Source of the DNA: Balamuthia mandrillaris
Lineage: Eukaryota > Discosea > Longamoebia > Balamuthiidae
NCBI GenBank assembly: GCA_031835245.1
Contig: JAVKOQ010000270.1
Coordinates: forward strand, 1-52,500
Direction: 5' to 3'
DNA length: 52,500 nucleotides
The notes beneath the pieces were generated by a model. The model had not been told where the DNA came from, ran no database searches, and worked only from the letters and a program-made list of their open reading frames with translations. A program made the position numbers and the translations under genes. Below, piece after piece: positions 10,492 through 25,232 of the stretch; position 1 is the first letter of the stretch; each line of letters begins with the position of its first letter.

Positions 10492-11320
10492 AGAGGGGGA
10501 GAGAGAACCTGTTTGCGCAAAAGGCCCAGTTCTCTGCCTTTCTTATCAGCAAACTCGCCCTTGAGCTTCTGCCTGACCTCGCTGAAGCAATAGCCAAGAG
10601 AGGAGACAGGGGCATGAGTGCAGCGCACAAACCGCACCGCATGGCTCTTGTCCATCGCCACCGGCTTCTCAAAGCCATGCACGATGCTGCTGCCCCCTTT
10701 CGTTTCGCTCTCTTCTCCTTCTTCTTTTGTTGTTGCAGCGGAAGAGGAAGAGGGAAAAGAGATAGGATGATAGTGGTAGCCACCGGAGCGATCCTCCCAG
10801 TCGGAGCTTTCCTGATTGAGCCGGTTCATGGCCGCCACGTACTCCTTGAGATAGGGCACAGCGGTGGCAGGGGCATACACCTCCATTTTGTTCTTTCGGT
10901 GCACGTACAGCGGCAACATCATCGAATGATCCACATCTTCGTGGGATAGGATGGATGATAAACGAAAATGAAGAAGGAACTCGCGAGACAAGGACAAATA
11001 CGTACGACAATGGGTGATGAAAACACGCTCTGGCTTGAGTTGAGAGTTGGGCACGCCGGCATCCAACAACCATTTGAGCTCCTTCACCCAAAACCCCTTT
11101 TTTTATTTTTTTGTTGGAGTTGCAAGCAAGGCAGAGAGGAAAGGGATGAATGGGGAAAGGGGTACGGTGGCTTCACCGGCGCGCGAGTAGCCAGAGACAG
11201 TGAGACCACTGCCTGGCAGTTGCATGCTTTTCCATTCCCTGTAGTCCTGCATGGCCCTTCAAGCTTCTTCTTCTTTGCTTGTTTCTGGGCCTTCTGAGTG
11301 GAGGCTTTAACATCAGATCA
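9869..11320 (-). CDS. tRNase Z-like metallo-beta-lactamase-fold nuclease
   Basis: Exons that join in phase: up to 11166 (5' part), 11096-11006, 10936-10509, 10376-10192 and 10109-9869. The splice at 11006/10936 rebuilds the zinc motif HCHVDH within VFITHCHVDHSMMLPLYV. Other family marks: N-terminal GLTVSGYSRAGEAT followed by GFWVKELKWLLDAG; PVIFVECTFF, then HMHW spliced to LKPYVALL; and TFILIHFSKRHSEEEI. These match the short/plant-type ribonuclease Z family, which cuts the 3' trailer from precursor tRNAs. The C-terminus is a serine run. Start not resolved: the exon ending at 11166 is open back to about 11320 with a lysine-rich lead but has no in-frame ATG, so a further 5' exon is needed. The (CT)n at 10462-10490 (sense strand) lies in the intron before exon 10376. 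Confidence 0.85.
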
Positions 11321-11482
11321 GCTTCACTGAATCTGCATCCATGCAGATGAGGACGTCCATAGCCACAAGAGAGAGAGAGAGAGAGAGAGACGAACAGTTA
11401 GAGTTTCTTTTATTGTCGAGAAGAAAGCAAGGAGGGGGTGGGATGGAGGTGGAGACAAAGACGGTGTTTGTTTGTTTGTCCG

Positions 11483-13565
11483 CTAGAATACAACAGGAGG
11501 ACCGGCCACAGCAAAGAGTTGCATTTGGTGGAGCAGCTCTTCCGTTTCTTCGTTCAAGGATTGCAGCTCTGTGTCGCTCAAGTTCTTTACTCCCTTTGGA
11601 GAAACTTAACGTTAACCAGAGAACAGAGAGAATGAAGTTTTGAGCAGAAAGAGAAGAAGACAGGCAAAGAAAGCAGAGAAAAGAGCAAAAGAGAAGCGAA
11701 GAGAGAGAGAGAGAGAGAGAGACGAACCCCCTTGTCTTGAATGGTCTGCTTGACCTCAAAGGTACGTGAAAGAAGCTCCAGGGCAGGATGGACTAGGGAG
11801 GAGAGGCTGCCCTCTCTTCTGAGCACTTGCAGGAACTCAAAGATATGAAGGCGGAGCATGTCTTGAGATCTAAAGGCAATGGCGATGAGACCTTCCAAAC
11901 ATATCACTCGCGTCTGTTTAGAATAACGTGAGAAGAAAGAGCAAAAGGAGAAAGAGAGGAAAGAGATAGAACTTGAGAAAAGAGAGAGAGAGAGAGAGAG
12001 AGAGAAAGAAAGAAAGAAGGACCTCAAAAGGAGACATGATGGCAGCTTGTTCCAGTCTAGTAACGATGGCTTTCATAGGAGGAATCAAGTCCAAGAATTT
12101 AAAGTGGAGCAACCTTTCGGCCTCTTGTTTGGCGTCCTCATCCTCTTCATCACCTTTCTCTTGTACAGGCACAGAGAGGCCGTTCATGACGGAGGATTGT
12201 CTTGTGGTGACTCGTCGTTGCTTGGGGACCTTGTGGAAGCGAACCAAGGAGAAGCAATTTTCGGCCAAGAAAGCAAATACCCTTTTCTTAATCGTAGTAA
12301 TGACTTCACGCGAGTCGCAGCGTTGGTCACAATCCAGCACTTCAAAGATATTCTGGAAAGCAACATCACAATGGATCAGCTTGACTTTTGGACAAAAGTG
12401 GGCGATAGAGAAGAGGAGAGGAGAGAAGAGAAGAGAAGAGAAGAGAAGAGCAGAGCAGAGCAGAGCAGAGCAGAGCAGAGCAGAGCAGAGCAGAGCAGAG
12501 CAGAGCAGAGAGCAGAGCAGAGCAGAGCAGAGCAGAGCAGAGCAGAGCAGAGCAGAGCAGAGCAGAGCAGAGAAGAGCAGAGAAGAGAGAGAGAGAGCAG
12601 AGAAGAGAAGAGAAGAGAAGAGAAGAGAAGAGAAGAGAAGAGAAGAGAAGAGAAGAGACCGACGAAGAGACCGACGAAGAGAATGACGAAGAGAAGAGAA
12701 GAGAAGAGAAGCTAACCTCCAAAACAAGGCGATTGTACTGGATAGTGCTTATCTGTTCTTCCTCAGAGTCACTGTCATCGCTGTCAGCGTCGGTTGGCCT
12801 AGGGCTTACAGCGTCTACGGAGGCTGTTGGAGCATCACTAGCTGTGGGTGCCTTTGTCGTGTTAATTGGCTTTACCTTCTTCTCCTTCTTCTTTTTCTTG
12901 TCTTTCTTGCTACGATTGCTCTTTCCACTTTTGCCTGATTCTTTGCCTTCCATCTCTTTGACCTTGGAGCGTTCCCTTTCGATCTCCATCTCAATTTCCT
13001 TTATTTTCTCCCTCAGTTTCCTTGTCTCATGTTCCTTTGCCAATTCTTGGCGATATGTATCAGCGCCAACTTGCTTCAACGCGGTTTTGTCTTTGCTCAA
13101 AACGGTGCTCCAAATGGCGGTCATCACATCAGCATCTACCTTCTCTGGAAGGTATTGATACCAGTGATACACCATTTGTAGAGCAAACTCGGCAAACTCC
13201 TCGGTTGTTTCTGTGCGTTCTCTTATGCTCTCAAATAGTTCTAATACGTGATGACAAACAAGGTTTTAACAAACGTGATGGGAGTGAAAGGAAAATAGTA
13301 AACGGGGAGAGAATAGATGTACATCTACCTGAGAATAAGGCAGGAGTAAGAGCATTTCTTTTGAGCTCATTGAGTATGATGGACTGAAGACGGGTTGTCT
13401 TATGAGTGAGCGAGAGCCAGATGAGGGCTTTAATAGCTTGTAGCCTGATATAAATGTTCTTCTTTTTATCTAAAACTGACTGCAGCGACTCAATGAGGGG
13501 AAGAAGAGGATGGTCTTTCTCTTTATCAATAAATACTGCAGAGAAAACGAGTTAGGAGCAAAAAC

Positions 13566-13604
<39 letters not shown>

Positions 13605-15001
13605 CTTAATCACTTTTTTCATCACGTTGATGCTTTGTAAAAGCTCTGGCCAAAACAGCGGTGCATTTGGCCGCAGCATGAAGGAGTGGCAATGTGTTGG
13701 TTGGTTTGAGGGCATCCACCAAACGAGTAAGAATGGCAGAAATGGTGGATGCCGAGTTCTTCAACAGTAGCTCGTGTGCATACTTGGTAGGCAGAATTGA
13801 GCAAGTGACGAGGGTCTTCCATGGGCCTTGCGCCAAGCCAGCGATGGCCTCAAAGGCCACACGCTCGTTGGCATCCACAACTGCTTGACATAGTGCTTGA
13901 TAATAAACACGAGTGGTATTTTCATTGAGCCCTCTGCTGCGCGGAGAGGAGGAAGGGGGCGAGGTTGCACCGCCAGAAGACTGGAACGGCTCTCGTGGTA
14001 AAGAAGAAAGTAGGGCGGTAGAGGAAGAAAGCGGGGCAGAGGACGAGGCAAGCGTGGAAGGGTCCACACAACCACTCAAAACTGCCAACAACTTTACAAA
14101 GTAGATCCTCGCAAAAGTATCGGAGAGGTTGATTTGCGGAGTTTGTGGGGTGGCAAGGTGAGGCAGAAAGACCAACACATCACCGGCCACCATCGCTGGC
14201 TCCTCTAAAGCGTGCTCGTAGCACAGAGCAATAGCATGACGAGCGCCAGCCGGATCCTCACACGCCATTCCTTGCACAATCGACTGTTACCGTATCGTCC
14301 AAAACCAAAATAGAGTGAATACGGGCTCACAAAAGGAGCCATGAAAGTAGAAAATGGTGAAATACGCACGGAAAACCATTCTTTGTTCTTTGGGTACCGA
14401 ATGCGGCATGTGCTAAAAGCGGCGTATTCCAACAACGGCTTATCCAGATTTAAATCGTTCTTTCTCCGCAGCGTCCGTTTTGCTGCTTGCTGTTCATAAA
14501 CAAGTCCGATAACGTATTAGTTCAAAAAATGAGAGAGGCAGAGCGGAGAGAACACGTAGTGAAAGATAGAGCAAAAACCTTATTGAATGCATCATCCACA
14601 ACACCAACTTGCTTAAGAATGTCAGAAACAGCTGTCGCCAACGGAGCTGAACACAGAAAGTAATGTGGTTGTCAAAAGGAGAAACATCGTAGGGAAGAAT
14701 AAGAGCAAATAATGAATAGGTACAAGTGGCTTGAAGTTCATCAGGAGGGGACAACACAGCCCATGTACGCATGCTGAGCATGCGTCTGGCAAAAGTAGCA
14801 TGCGTTAGCTCAGCACCCATCACTAGTTTTTGTATAAGTAATGTGTAATTGTAACGAAAGAAAATAGCAACTGAGAAGAATCCAAGGAGACAATACCTTC
14901 GAACAGTTGCTGTTGTGAGATAAGCAATGAAACAGAAGATGTAAAATGTTAGTGACAACCACAAAGAGAAGCGAGAAGAGAGAAGAGAGAAGAGAGAAGC
15001 G

Positions 15002-15042
<41 letters not shown>

Positions 15043-15516
15043 GAACAGACAAAAAGAAGAGAACAGAGCAGGAAAGGAGGAAGAAACAGAGAAAGAGAGA
15101 AATAAACCGTCGTCGCGGCGTCATTTTTGGAGAGTTGGGAAAACCGTTGCAAAAAGTAATAGACGGTTCTCAAGATCTTTCGGTCGTCGTACATCGTCAG
15201 AACTATTTTTTTCCGAAGAGAACGTTTAAGAAAAAAACAATTCTTTTTGAACAAAGATGAAAATCAAATGGTTAGTACCTTGTAGCAACGGTGCAAGCAG
15301 GTCGGAGGAGAGGTGGTAGTAGGAGAGCGAGCGCAAAGTTTCCAGCATTTTGGCGTTCGATTTCTTGTTCTTCTTGACCAGCTCTATCAACGTCTTTTCC
15401 AGCTCCTTGTAGTTTGTGCCCTGCTTGGATTGCAAGTAGTGGTTGTGGCAGTTGCTCTCCACCAGCACCGAAGAAGGAGCGCCTGGGCCTGCGCCATTGC
15501 TTCCGCCGCTCGCCAT
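11483..15516 (-). CDS. TSET/TPLATE complex large subunit, TSAUCER (TASH3-like)
   Basis: Twelve exons, all in phase, encode 888 residues: 15516-15279, 15202-15108, 14909-14897 (a 13-nt microexon), 14822-14724, 14646-14579, 14489-14370, 14283-13626, 13535-13329, 13240-12717, 12379-12023, 11913-11728 and 11584-11483. The alpha-solenoid resembles plant TASH3 as I recall it: LTMYDDRKILRTVYYFLQRF; LLEYAAFSTCRIRYPKNKEW; VQGMACEDPAGARHA; DANERVAFEAI; PLLHAAAKCTAVL; RLQAIKALIWLSL; and a late RSQDMLRLHIFEFLQVL. TSET is an ancient relative of AP adaptors and COPI acting in endocytosis at the plasma membrane. This subunit corresponds to the gamma/alpha/delta/epsilon-type large chain. A lysine-rich charged insert sits in exon 9. 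No SH3 domain follows, unlike the plant protein. Confirmable by profile search; an unrelated HEAT protein is unlikely. Confidence 0.85.
12411..12716 (-). repeat. (AGAGC)n / (AGAAG)n microsatellite in a TSAUCER intron
   Basis: About 300 bp of pentamers: AGAAG, then roughly 25 copies of AGAGC on the plus strand, then AGAAG again, plus a short imperfect duplicate (GACCGACGAAGA) at 12657-12682. It fills most of the intron between exons 13240-12717 and 12379-12023. The sense strand is therefore CT-rich (GCTCT/CTTCT). Confidence 0.95.
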
Positions 15517-15862
15517 TATTTCAAATCGAATCTCGTTTTTTTTTTCAGCAGTAGTTGTTGCAATAATCCTTATTTTTTTACAAAAAAATGTTGTTTTAGT
15601 ACAAGAGTACCCCACAAATAATAATGAGGAAGCGGAAGCAGAACAAGAACAAGAACAAGAACAAGAACAAGAAGGCAGCAAAAGGGAAGCCTTTTCCCTT
15701 CGTCAACCGCACCTTCTTTCTTTCTTTCTTTGTGTTTATTATTTGTCGACAACAAAGCACCAACGACACGAGAGAGCGGACGGGATCGTGCGCCCTGCTG
15801 CTGAATCTCTGGGCCTACTCAGGCTTTTTTTTTAACCTGTGTGAGGAAGAAAGAGAGAGAGA

Positions 15863-15908
<46 letters not shown>

Positions 15909-16086
15909 GCAAAGTAAAAAAAACATCATCTATTCCACACAGTAAAAACATCAACTAGAATACTGCAGATGAAAAAAAAGAAAATCTAGAGGATCACCAA
16001 ATGCTCATTCCCACACAACAAGGGAGAAAGGAAAGCTAAGAGGAAGGTGATGAAAGCTTGAAAAGAAGGGTTGTCTTTGTTTTTGT
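15517..16086. other. Gap between TSAUCER 5' end and the membrane-protein gene 3' end
   Basis: No gene is seen. The gap holds the TSAUCER promoter side, with a perfect palindrome TTGTCGACAA at 15743-15752; an AAGAACAAG-type repeat at 15640-15670; and a (GA)n tract at 15850-15903 that would lie in the 3' UTR or terminator region of the next minus-strand gene. Confidence 0.5.
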
Positions 16087-17298
16087 CTAGGCAACAGTGG
16101 CGTTGGGGTGAGAGTAAGGATAGCCGAGGAAGATGGGGGATTCGGGGTTGGAAGGAAGGTAAGGGACCCAGCTCTCGGGAACGTGAGCCGAGACGTCGAA
16201 TCGCCAGGCGAAGAACAGGATGAGCATGAGCATCTGCCAGATGTGCCAGGCCTTGTACTTGGGAGGGAGGTAGTTCAGCAGCATGCCGGCGTAGGTGAGG
16301 GCGGCGATGTGCCAGTTGGCAATGAAGACGGAGCGCAGGTGCCAGAAGAAGTAAGCCATGACGATGTAGGAGCCCTCGTAGAGGATGGTGGCCGTCCTGG
16401 CGCTGATGTAGCCCTTGAACTTGAGGGTGTGGAGGAATAGGGAGATGGTGGCCGCGTAACCTCCAGTGATGAGGACGCCGTACATGACGGCCTGCTCCTC
16501 CGGGGTCACTCGATCCATGAAGCGCACGTAGTTAAAGAGGAAACCGATGGTGTGCTTGGCCCACATGTAGAACATCTTGACGATATAGGAGGAGACGGTG
16601 AAGAAGAACCGGTTCTTGTCGGACTTGTTCTTGGCGCTGTTCTTGAGCGCATTACGAATGCTGGTCTTGGGCCAGAAGGTCCGCATGTAGTAAGGCAGGA
16701 AAACAAAGGCTACTTCCAGCACGATGCTGTCCCTAATGAAGGGCGTGAAGGTGTCGCAGTAGTACAGCCATTGGTAGAGCAGCAAGAGCTCAAAGAAGGA
16801 GTTCTCCACGATGAAGAAGTAGGACATGGGGGTCTTGTCAGAGAAGGCGACGTAGCCGGGGTCGTCGCTCTTGGGTAGGAAGGTGAAGGTGAGCATGGCA
16901 GAGACGGCCTGGAGGAGGCCTGTCAGGGGCAGGGACCACACTAGGGGCGAGCTAATGAAGAGTGGATAGTTGAAGGTGTAGAGCAGGCAGGCCAGGGCGA
17001 ATTGGGTGAGGTACAACAGACCTCCTAACCTGTGCACCATGAATTTCTTCTGGAAGAACAGGCGAAAGAACCAGTGCTGGGTGTTGGCTGGCTTCTTCCA
17101 TGTTTTGGTGGCGGCATACGAAGGGGACACTGGCTCAGTCTGTTGTGGCTGTGGTTGTTTTGTTTTGGTTTCAGAGGAGAGCTTGAGGCCACCAGCCACC
17201 GGCCGAAGCTTCAGGGAAGAAGGATGAAAGGCAGCCTCTGGGGTGGGCACCACTGTCGTGGCCTCCTCAGTGACGGTTGTGGTTTTGAAACCTGTCAT
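16087..17298 (-). CDS. Intronless polytopic membrane protein, family not recognised
   Basis: A single exon of 403 codons from an ATG at 17298. The longer frame starts at TTG and is ignored. The first about 70 residues are soluble and rich in T, P, K and Q. They are followed by a multi-pass region with repeated hydrophobic segments (LGGLLYLTQFALACLLYTF; PLVWSLPLTGLLQAVSAML; FFELLLLYQWLYYC; EVAFVFLPYYMRTF; VMYGVLITGGYAATISLFL; ILYEGSYIVMAYFFWHL; IAALTYAGMLLNYL; MLMLILFFAWRF). I count about eight to nine transmembrane helices. A YYMRTFWPKTSIRNALK loop precedes helix 5. I cannot place it in a family. Codon use is strongly biased to C/G third positions and there are no introns, unlike its neighbours, which fits high expression or a retro-copied or transferred origin. 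Confidence 0.85.
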   Translation of the reverse strand: MTGFKTTTVTEEATTVVPTPEAAFHPSSLKLRPVAGGLKLSSETKTKQPQPQQTEPVSPSYAATKTWKKPANTQHWFFRLFFQKKFMVHRLGGLLYLTQFALACLLYTFNYPLFISSPLVWSLPLTGLLQAVSAMLTFTFLPKSDDPGYVAFSDKTPMSYFFIVENSFFELLLLYQWLYYCDTFTPFIRDSIVLEVAFVFLPYYMRTFWPKTSIRNALKNSAKNKSDKNRFFFTVSSYIVKMFYMWAKHTIGFLFNYVRFMDRVTPEEQAVMYGVLITGGYAATISLFLHTLKFKGYISARTATILYEGSYIVMAYFFWHLRSVFIANWHIAALTYAGMLLNYLPPKYKAWHIWQMLMLILFFAWRFDVSAHVPESWVPYLPSNPESPIFLGYPYSHPNATVA

Positions 17299-18175
17299 TG
17301 TTGTCGTTATGGTGCACAAGCAAAGAAAGGTGTTTGTTCAGACCTGTGAAAATACAGATGGGAAGGGGGGGTTCCTCTTTGTTCTTCAGGTAAGTTTGTG
17401 TGGTGTTTTCGGTGTATGAAAAGAAAATATATTAGCCATTGTTTTAATACAACGAATTGTTGCCTATTTCCAGACACAGAAAAAAGAAAGAAGGCAGGGA
17501 AAGGGAGCGTGAAAAGTAATACCTTTCAATGCAGGGCAGAGAGACACAAGCACCACCAGCACAAAGTCCGAGGCTGGGCGAGCTATGGACGATAGTGAAA
17601 AAGCGAAAGTGAAAAAGCTTGTGTCTGGTCTTCCAAAAAGAAAAAAAAAACCTTTCCCTAGGTCAGGAGGCCTATTCGCAAGAATACGACCCAATACCTA
17701 GGAGCTATCCCTTTGTGTGGTGTAACTTTGGCGGGCTGGCGTACTATTGGCAAAACGCCATTCCGCCTGTAAAGCCGTGCCTTCCTTTACAGTCCAATAC
17801 GACCGAGATTATTACCTTATCAGGTGGGTGTTTTCGCCAACGTACTGCGCCCAAATGTTGCGCGGCGTTAGTTTGCTTGATCGGACATCGTCCACCATTA
17901 CACCTGACACGTCTCCACGCAATAAAAATGGTGAACGAAAAAAAGTGCCAACCGCGTAGCGCCGAATGCGGCCGCAGCGAGACAGCACAGCATCGGCATT
18001 ATTTAATCTATTAGGATGTGACACCGGATTATATCCTAATGCGGAATTTATCCTAAATTCGTATTAAATGGTGATGTCAGCTTGTAATTTTGAATGTCTC
18101 CGGTTCGAACCCCATGGGTAGCATTTGAATTTTTAATCGTTAAAAAAAAGAAGAAAGAAGAGACAGAAGAAAAAC
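17299..18175. promoter_or_regulatory. Divergent intergenic region, membrane protein / PLA2
   Basis: Nearly 880 bp between two divergent intronless genes. No convincing exon is seen: the 131-codon plus-strand frame at 17619-18014 has no recognisable content. Near 18014-18060 there is a small repeat of ATCCTAAT / ATCCTAAA motifs (TATATCCTAATGCGG, TTATCCTAAATTCG). A GGTTCGAACCCC element at 18103-18114 resembles a tRNA T-loop, but the flanks do not pair. Confidence 0.45.
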
Positions 18176-18649
18176 ATGACCGAACTTGCCTCTCGGGCGT
18201 CATCGATGCTCTGCCTTCCCGTTTGTTTGTTTTTGTTGTTTTTGTTGGTGCCCACCACCAAAGGCTTTCTTCCCGGTCTCGGTGGCGGAAAAAGCACTTG
18301 CCCGTTCCACTGCGCAGTCGGCACCTCGAAGCAAGCCAACCCCAACCACACCCCCACCACCAACGGCTGCGGACCGTCAGGCCTCTCCGTTGCCACCAAA
18401 GACTTTGACTTCGGACCATGCTGCGACGCCCATGACCTCTGCTACGACACCTGCGGCAAGACCAAGGAGCAATGCGACGAGGGCTTTCAAGAGTGCATGA
18501 ACACGTTGTGCGCGTCGAGCTATGGACAAAACCAGGGCTGCAAAGCTGCGGGCAGTCTCTTTTACATGGGCGCGTTGTTGATGGGTTGCGAGTCCTACAA
18601 AACCTCCCAAAAGAATGCTTGCCTTTGTGTTCCCAAAGACGAGCTGTAG
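18176..18649 (+). CDS. Phospholipase A2 (secreted type) with C-terminal KDEL
   Basis: An intronless 157-residue protein. A hydrophobic signal peptide spans residues about 10-30 (SMLCLPVCLFLLFLLVPTTKG). The catalytic motif CCDAHDLCYDTC carries the His-Asp pair, and the cysteine spacing (CDEGFQECMNTLC) is closest to group XII or plant-like secreted PLA2. A calcium loop GCGPSG precedes it. Predicted action: calcium-dependent release of fatty acid from the sn-2 position of phospholipids. The last four residues are KDEL, the classic ER-retrieval signal, so the enzyme is likely kept in the ER lumen rather than secreted. It is convergent with Rae1: the stops are about 70 bp apart. Confidence 0.92.
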   Translation: MTELASRASSMLCLPVCLFLLFLLVPTTKGFLPGLGGGKSTCPFHCAVGTSKQANPNHTPTTNGCGPSGLSVATKDFDFGPCCDAHDLCYDTCGKTKEQCDEGFQECMNTLCASSYGQNQGCKAAGSLFYMGALLMGCESYKTSQKNACLCVPKDEL

Positions 18650-18717
18650 TTTTTGGTTTCTTTGTTTTTGTTATTGTGGTCTTTCTGAATAATTAAACAA
18701 TGTTGGCGAATGACTGT

Positions 18718-20259
18718 TTAACGTTTCTTCCTGCCACCTCGGTTCTTGATTTCCTGGTCGTTTGTTGGATGGATCAGGATGGTGTTCTTCGCATGTGGAT
18801 TGTGATGTTCGGAGCCCTTAACATCGTTCGGTTAGGAAATGAGAAGAAAGAAGAAAGAAACGAGGAAAGGGGCAGAGCGACGAAAAAAAAAAATGTATAA
18901 AGAACAAGGAGAAAGAAAGGAGAAAGAAGAACAAGAGCCAACAAAAGAAAAGAGAACCAAAAAAAAAAAAACAAACCTTGCTCCAGTCGTAGCTAACCGC
19001 GTAGGCATAGAGGGCACCGTCTCGGTTGAACACGCCGCAAGGGATGGGCAAGGAGCAACGGTTAAAGTACTTGAGTCGTTGTTTGCTGTCCTTGTCCCAA
19101 AAGTTGAACATTCCGTCGGAGCCAGAGGTTGCAAATGTGCCGTATATAGGATGGAAGGAGATGCTATTCACGGCGTAGATGTTGCTGCCGTCTCTGTGGC
19201 ACTTAAACGCAAAGTTTTTCCTGAACGAGAGGAAACATATGCAGGTGAGAATGAAAGCAATAGGTTGCGGTATGAGAAAAGGAGCATGTACATGTTATCT
19301 TTGTCTTCAACGTGGTGGATGGCAACTCTGCCTTCGATCGAGCCGAGGGCGAAGCCCGTCTTATCGGGGAAGCACGCGATACACCTGCTTTGGTATTTAA
19401 GAGGAGATTGGAAGCGCTGCATTTCCAATCCAGTCCGTTAGTTGTTGCAACAAACCTAAAACAAAAGGCAACAAGCAAAAGTAACGCAAAAAGCAAACAA
19501 CGGCATAGCATACCTTGTACTCCACTTGAGGTTTGCGAAGGTCATAGATGAGGACGTGGCGTTCAGCAGTGGCAACAACAGCGAGGGGATAGAGAATGTC
19601 CATGCAATACATTCGCTCCGGCAGTTGTGTAACGAGAGCGGGACCCTGTTGCCTGCCATCCCAGTACCGCATGGTCTTGTCCCAGCTGCCTGTACAAAGG
19701 GCTGACATCTCGTCCACATAGGCTATGGTTTTGATCGGCGCATCATGCTAATAATGAGCGGCAACAAAGAAAGAGGTTCTTTGCATGAGCATAAAGGAAA
19801 GAAAATGGGACAAGAAGAGAAAGGAGAGAGAGAAAGAAGAGAGTGCGGATCCATACTTGTGCGCATTGAGTCGGTACACCAGTAGCCAGAGGCCAGCACT
19901 TGGCTTTGTTATCGCAACCAGCTGAAAAGATCTGTGTTCCGTCCTGTATTGAGCAGCATACAAAGAGGACACGAGAGAGAGCAAAGGAAGGTCATATATA
20001 GGAATCGTTAATTTGAGAGAGGGTCACGTACTCCGCTCCAAGTGGCACAGAGAACAGGGCCGTCATGGTTGATGGAAGCCTTGGGCACAACCTGGCCGGA
20101 CTGTTGCACCTCCCAACAACGCACCTGGTTGTCCCAGGAGCCGGCCACCAGATAATTCGCTTTGGGGCTCCAGGCCAAGCACGACACGCTGTCGTTGGGC
20201 GCCGAGGGCACTTCGACGTCTTTGCTGTCCGCCTTGGAGTTTACCTGCTGTCCGAGCAT
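18718..20259 (-). CDS. RAE1: mRNA export factor Rae1/Gle2, WD40 propeller
   Basis: Seven exons in phase: 20259-20032, 19943-19857, 19747-19514, 19416-19292, 19220-18977 and 18816-18718 carry all of the coding sequence I resolve (six blocks, 338 residues). Diagnostic Rae1 text: [20 protein letters not shown] then [124 protein letters not shown]; and a basic tail GGRKKR. Rae1 binds Nup98 at the nuclear pore and supports mRNA export and spindle assembly. The length is slightly below the animal protein, mainly at the N-terminus. The start at 20259 is the first ATG after a pyrimidine-rich stretch. A short 5' extension cannot be excluded. (The count of exons is six; no seventh is needed.). Confidence 0.93.
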
Positions 20260-20767
20260 GTTTGGCCAGGAGAAGTGTGTGCAATACGAAACGAGAGAAA
20301 AGAGGAAAGAGAACAGAAAAGAAGAAGAAGAAGTTTGGCGACAATTACAATGTAAAAAAAGCTCAGAGCTGCTGCTTCTTCTTCGCACACCCTTTTTTTT
20401 TTGTTTCTTTCTCTTATTTTCTTCCAAGAAGAATCTTTGGTTTGGCCCCTCGTAAAATATTACGAGGAGCCATGCGCAAACCACTTGTCGACAGATTTGG
20501 TGTAAAGAACTCTTTTAATGACCCCTCGTAATGAAAACACCAAAAAGGACAATTTACCCGTAAAAGAACCGTAAACCCAAATCGAGCTCAAGTGGTGGTC
20601 AACAAGATGAGCCGAAAAAGAGAAAATAAGATTTTCGTGACTCGTGCCGCCACTTGCTATAACTATCGTGGCTCTAAAATTTGTTTTGCTGTTTCTTTCT
20701 GCTTTCTTCGCGTTCTTCTGCTGGGGAGGCAAAAAAGAAAGACGCACACGCGTACCACAAAGTCATC
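20260..20767. promoter_or_regulatory. Divergent promoter region, RAE1 / LCAT-like gene
   Basis: About 510 bp. Contains a near-perfect palindrome centred at about 20460 (GGCCCCTCGTAAAATATTAC followed by GAGGAGCC), a TTGTCGACAG site at 20485-20494, and a second half copy CCCCTCGTAATG at about 20522. Short A and T runs flank these. No gene is seen. Confidence 0.5.
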
Positions 20768-25192
<4,425 letters not shown>

Positions 25193-25232
25193 TTGACATG
25201 TAATGTATTCTTTAATGAGACTTATACAACAA

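Noticed and set aside
17619-18014. 131-codon plus-strand frame upstream of the PLA2 gene
   Set aside because: No motif, odd composition, and it lies in a divergent promoter gap; probably chance.
18015-18125. Possible tRNA with GGTTCGAACCCC T-loop
   Set aside because: The bases around the loop do not form a five-pair T stem, and no matching acceptor or anticodon stems could be drawn.
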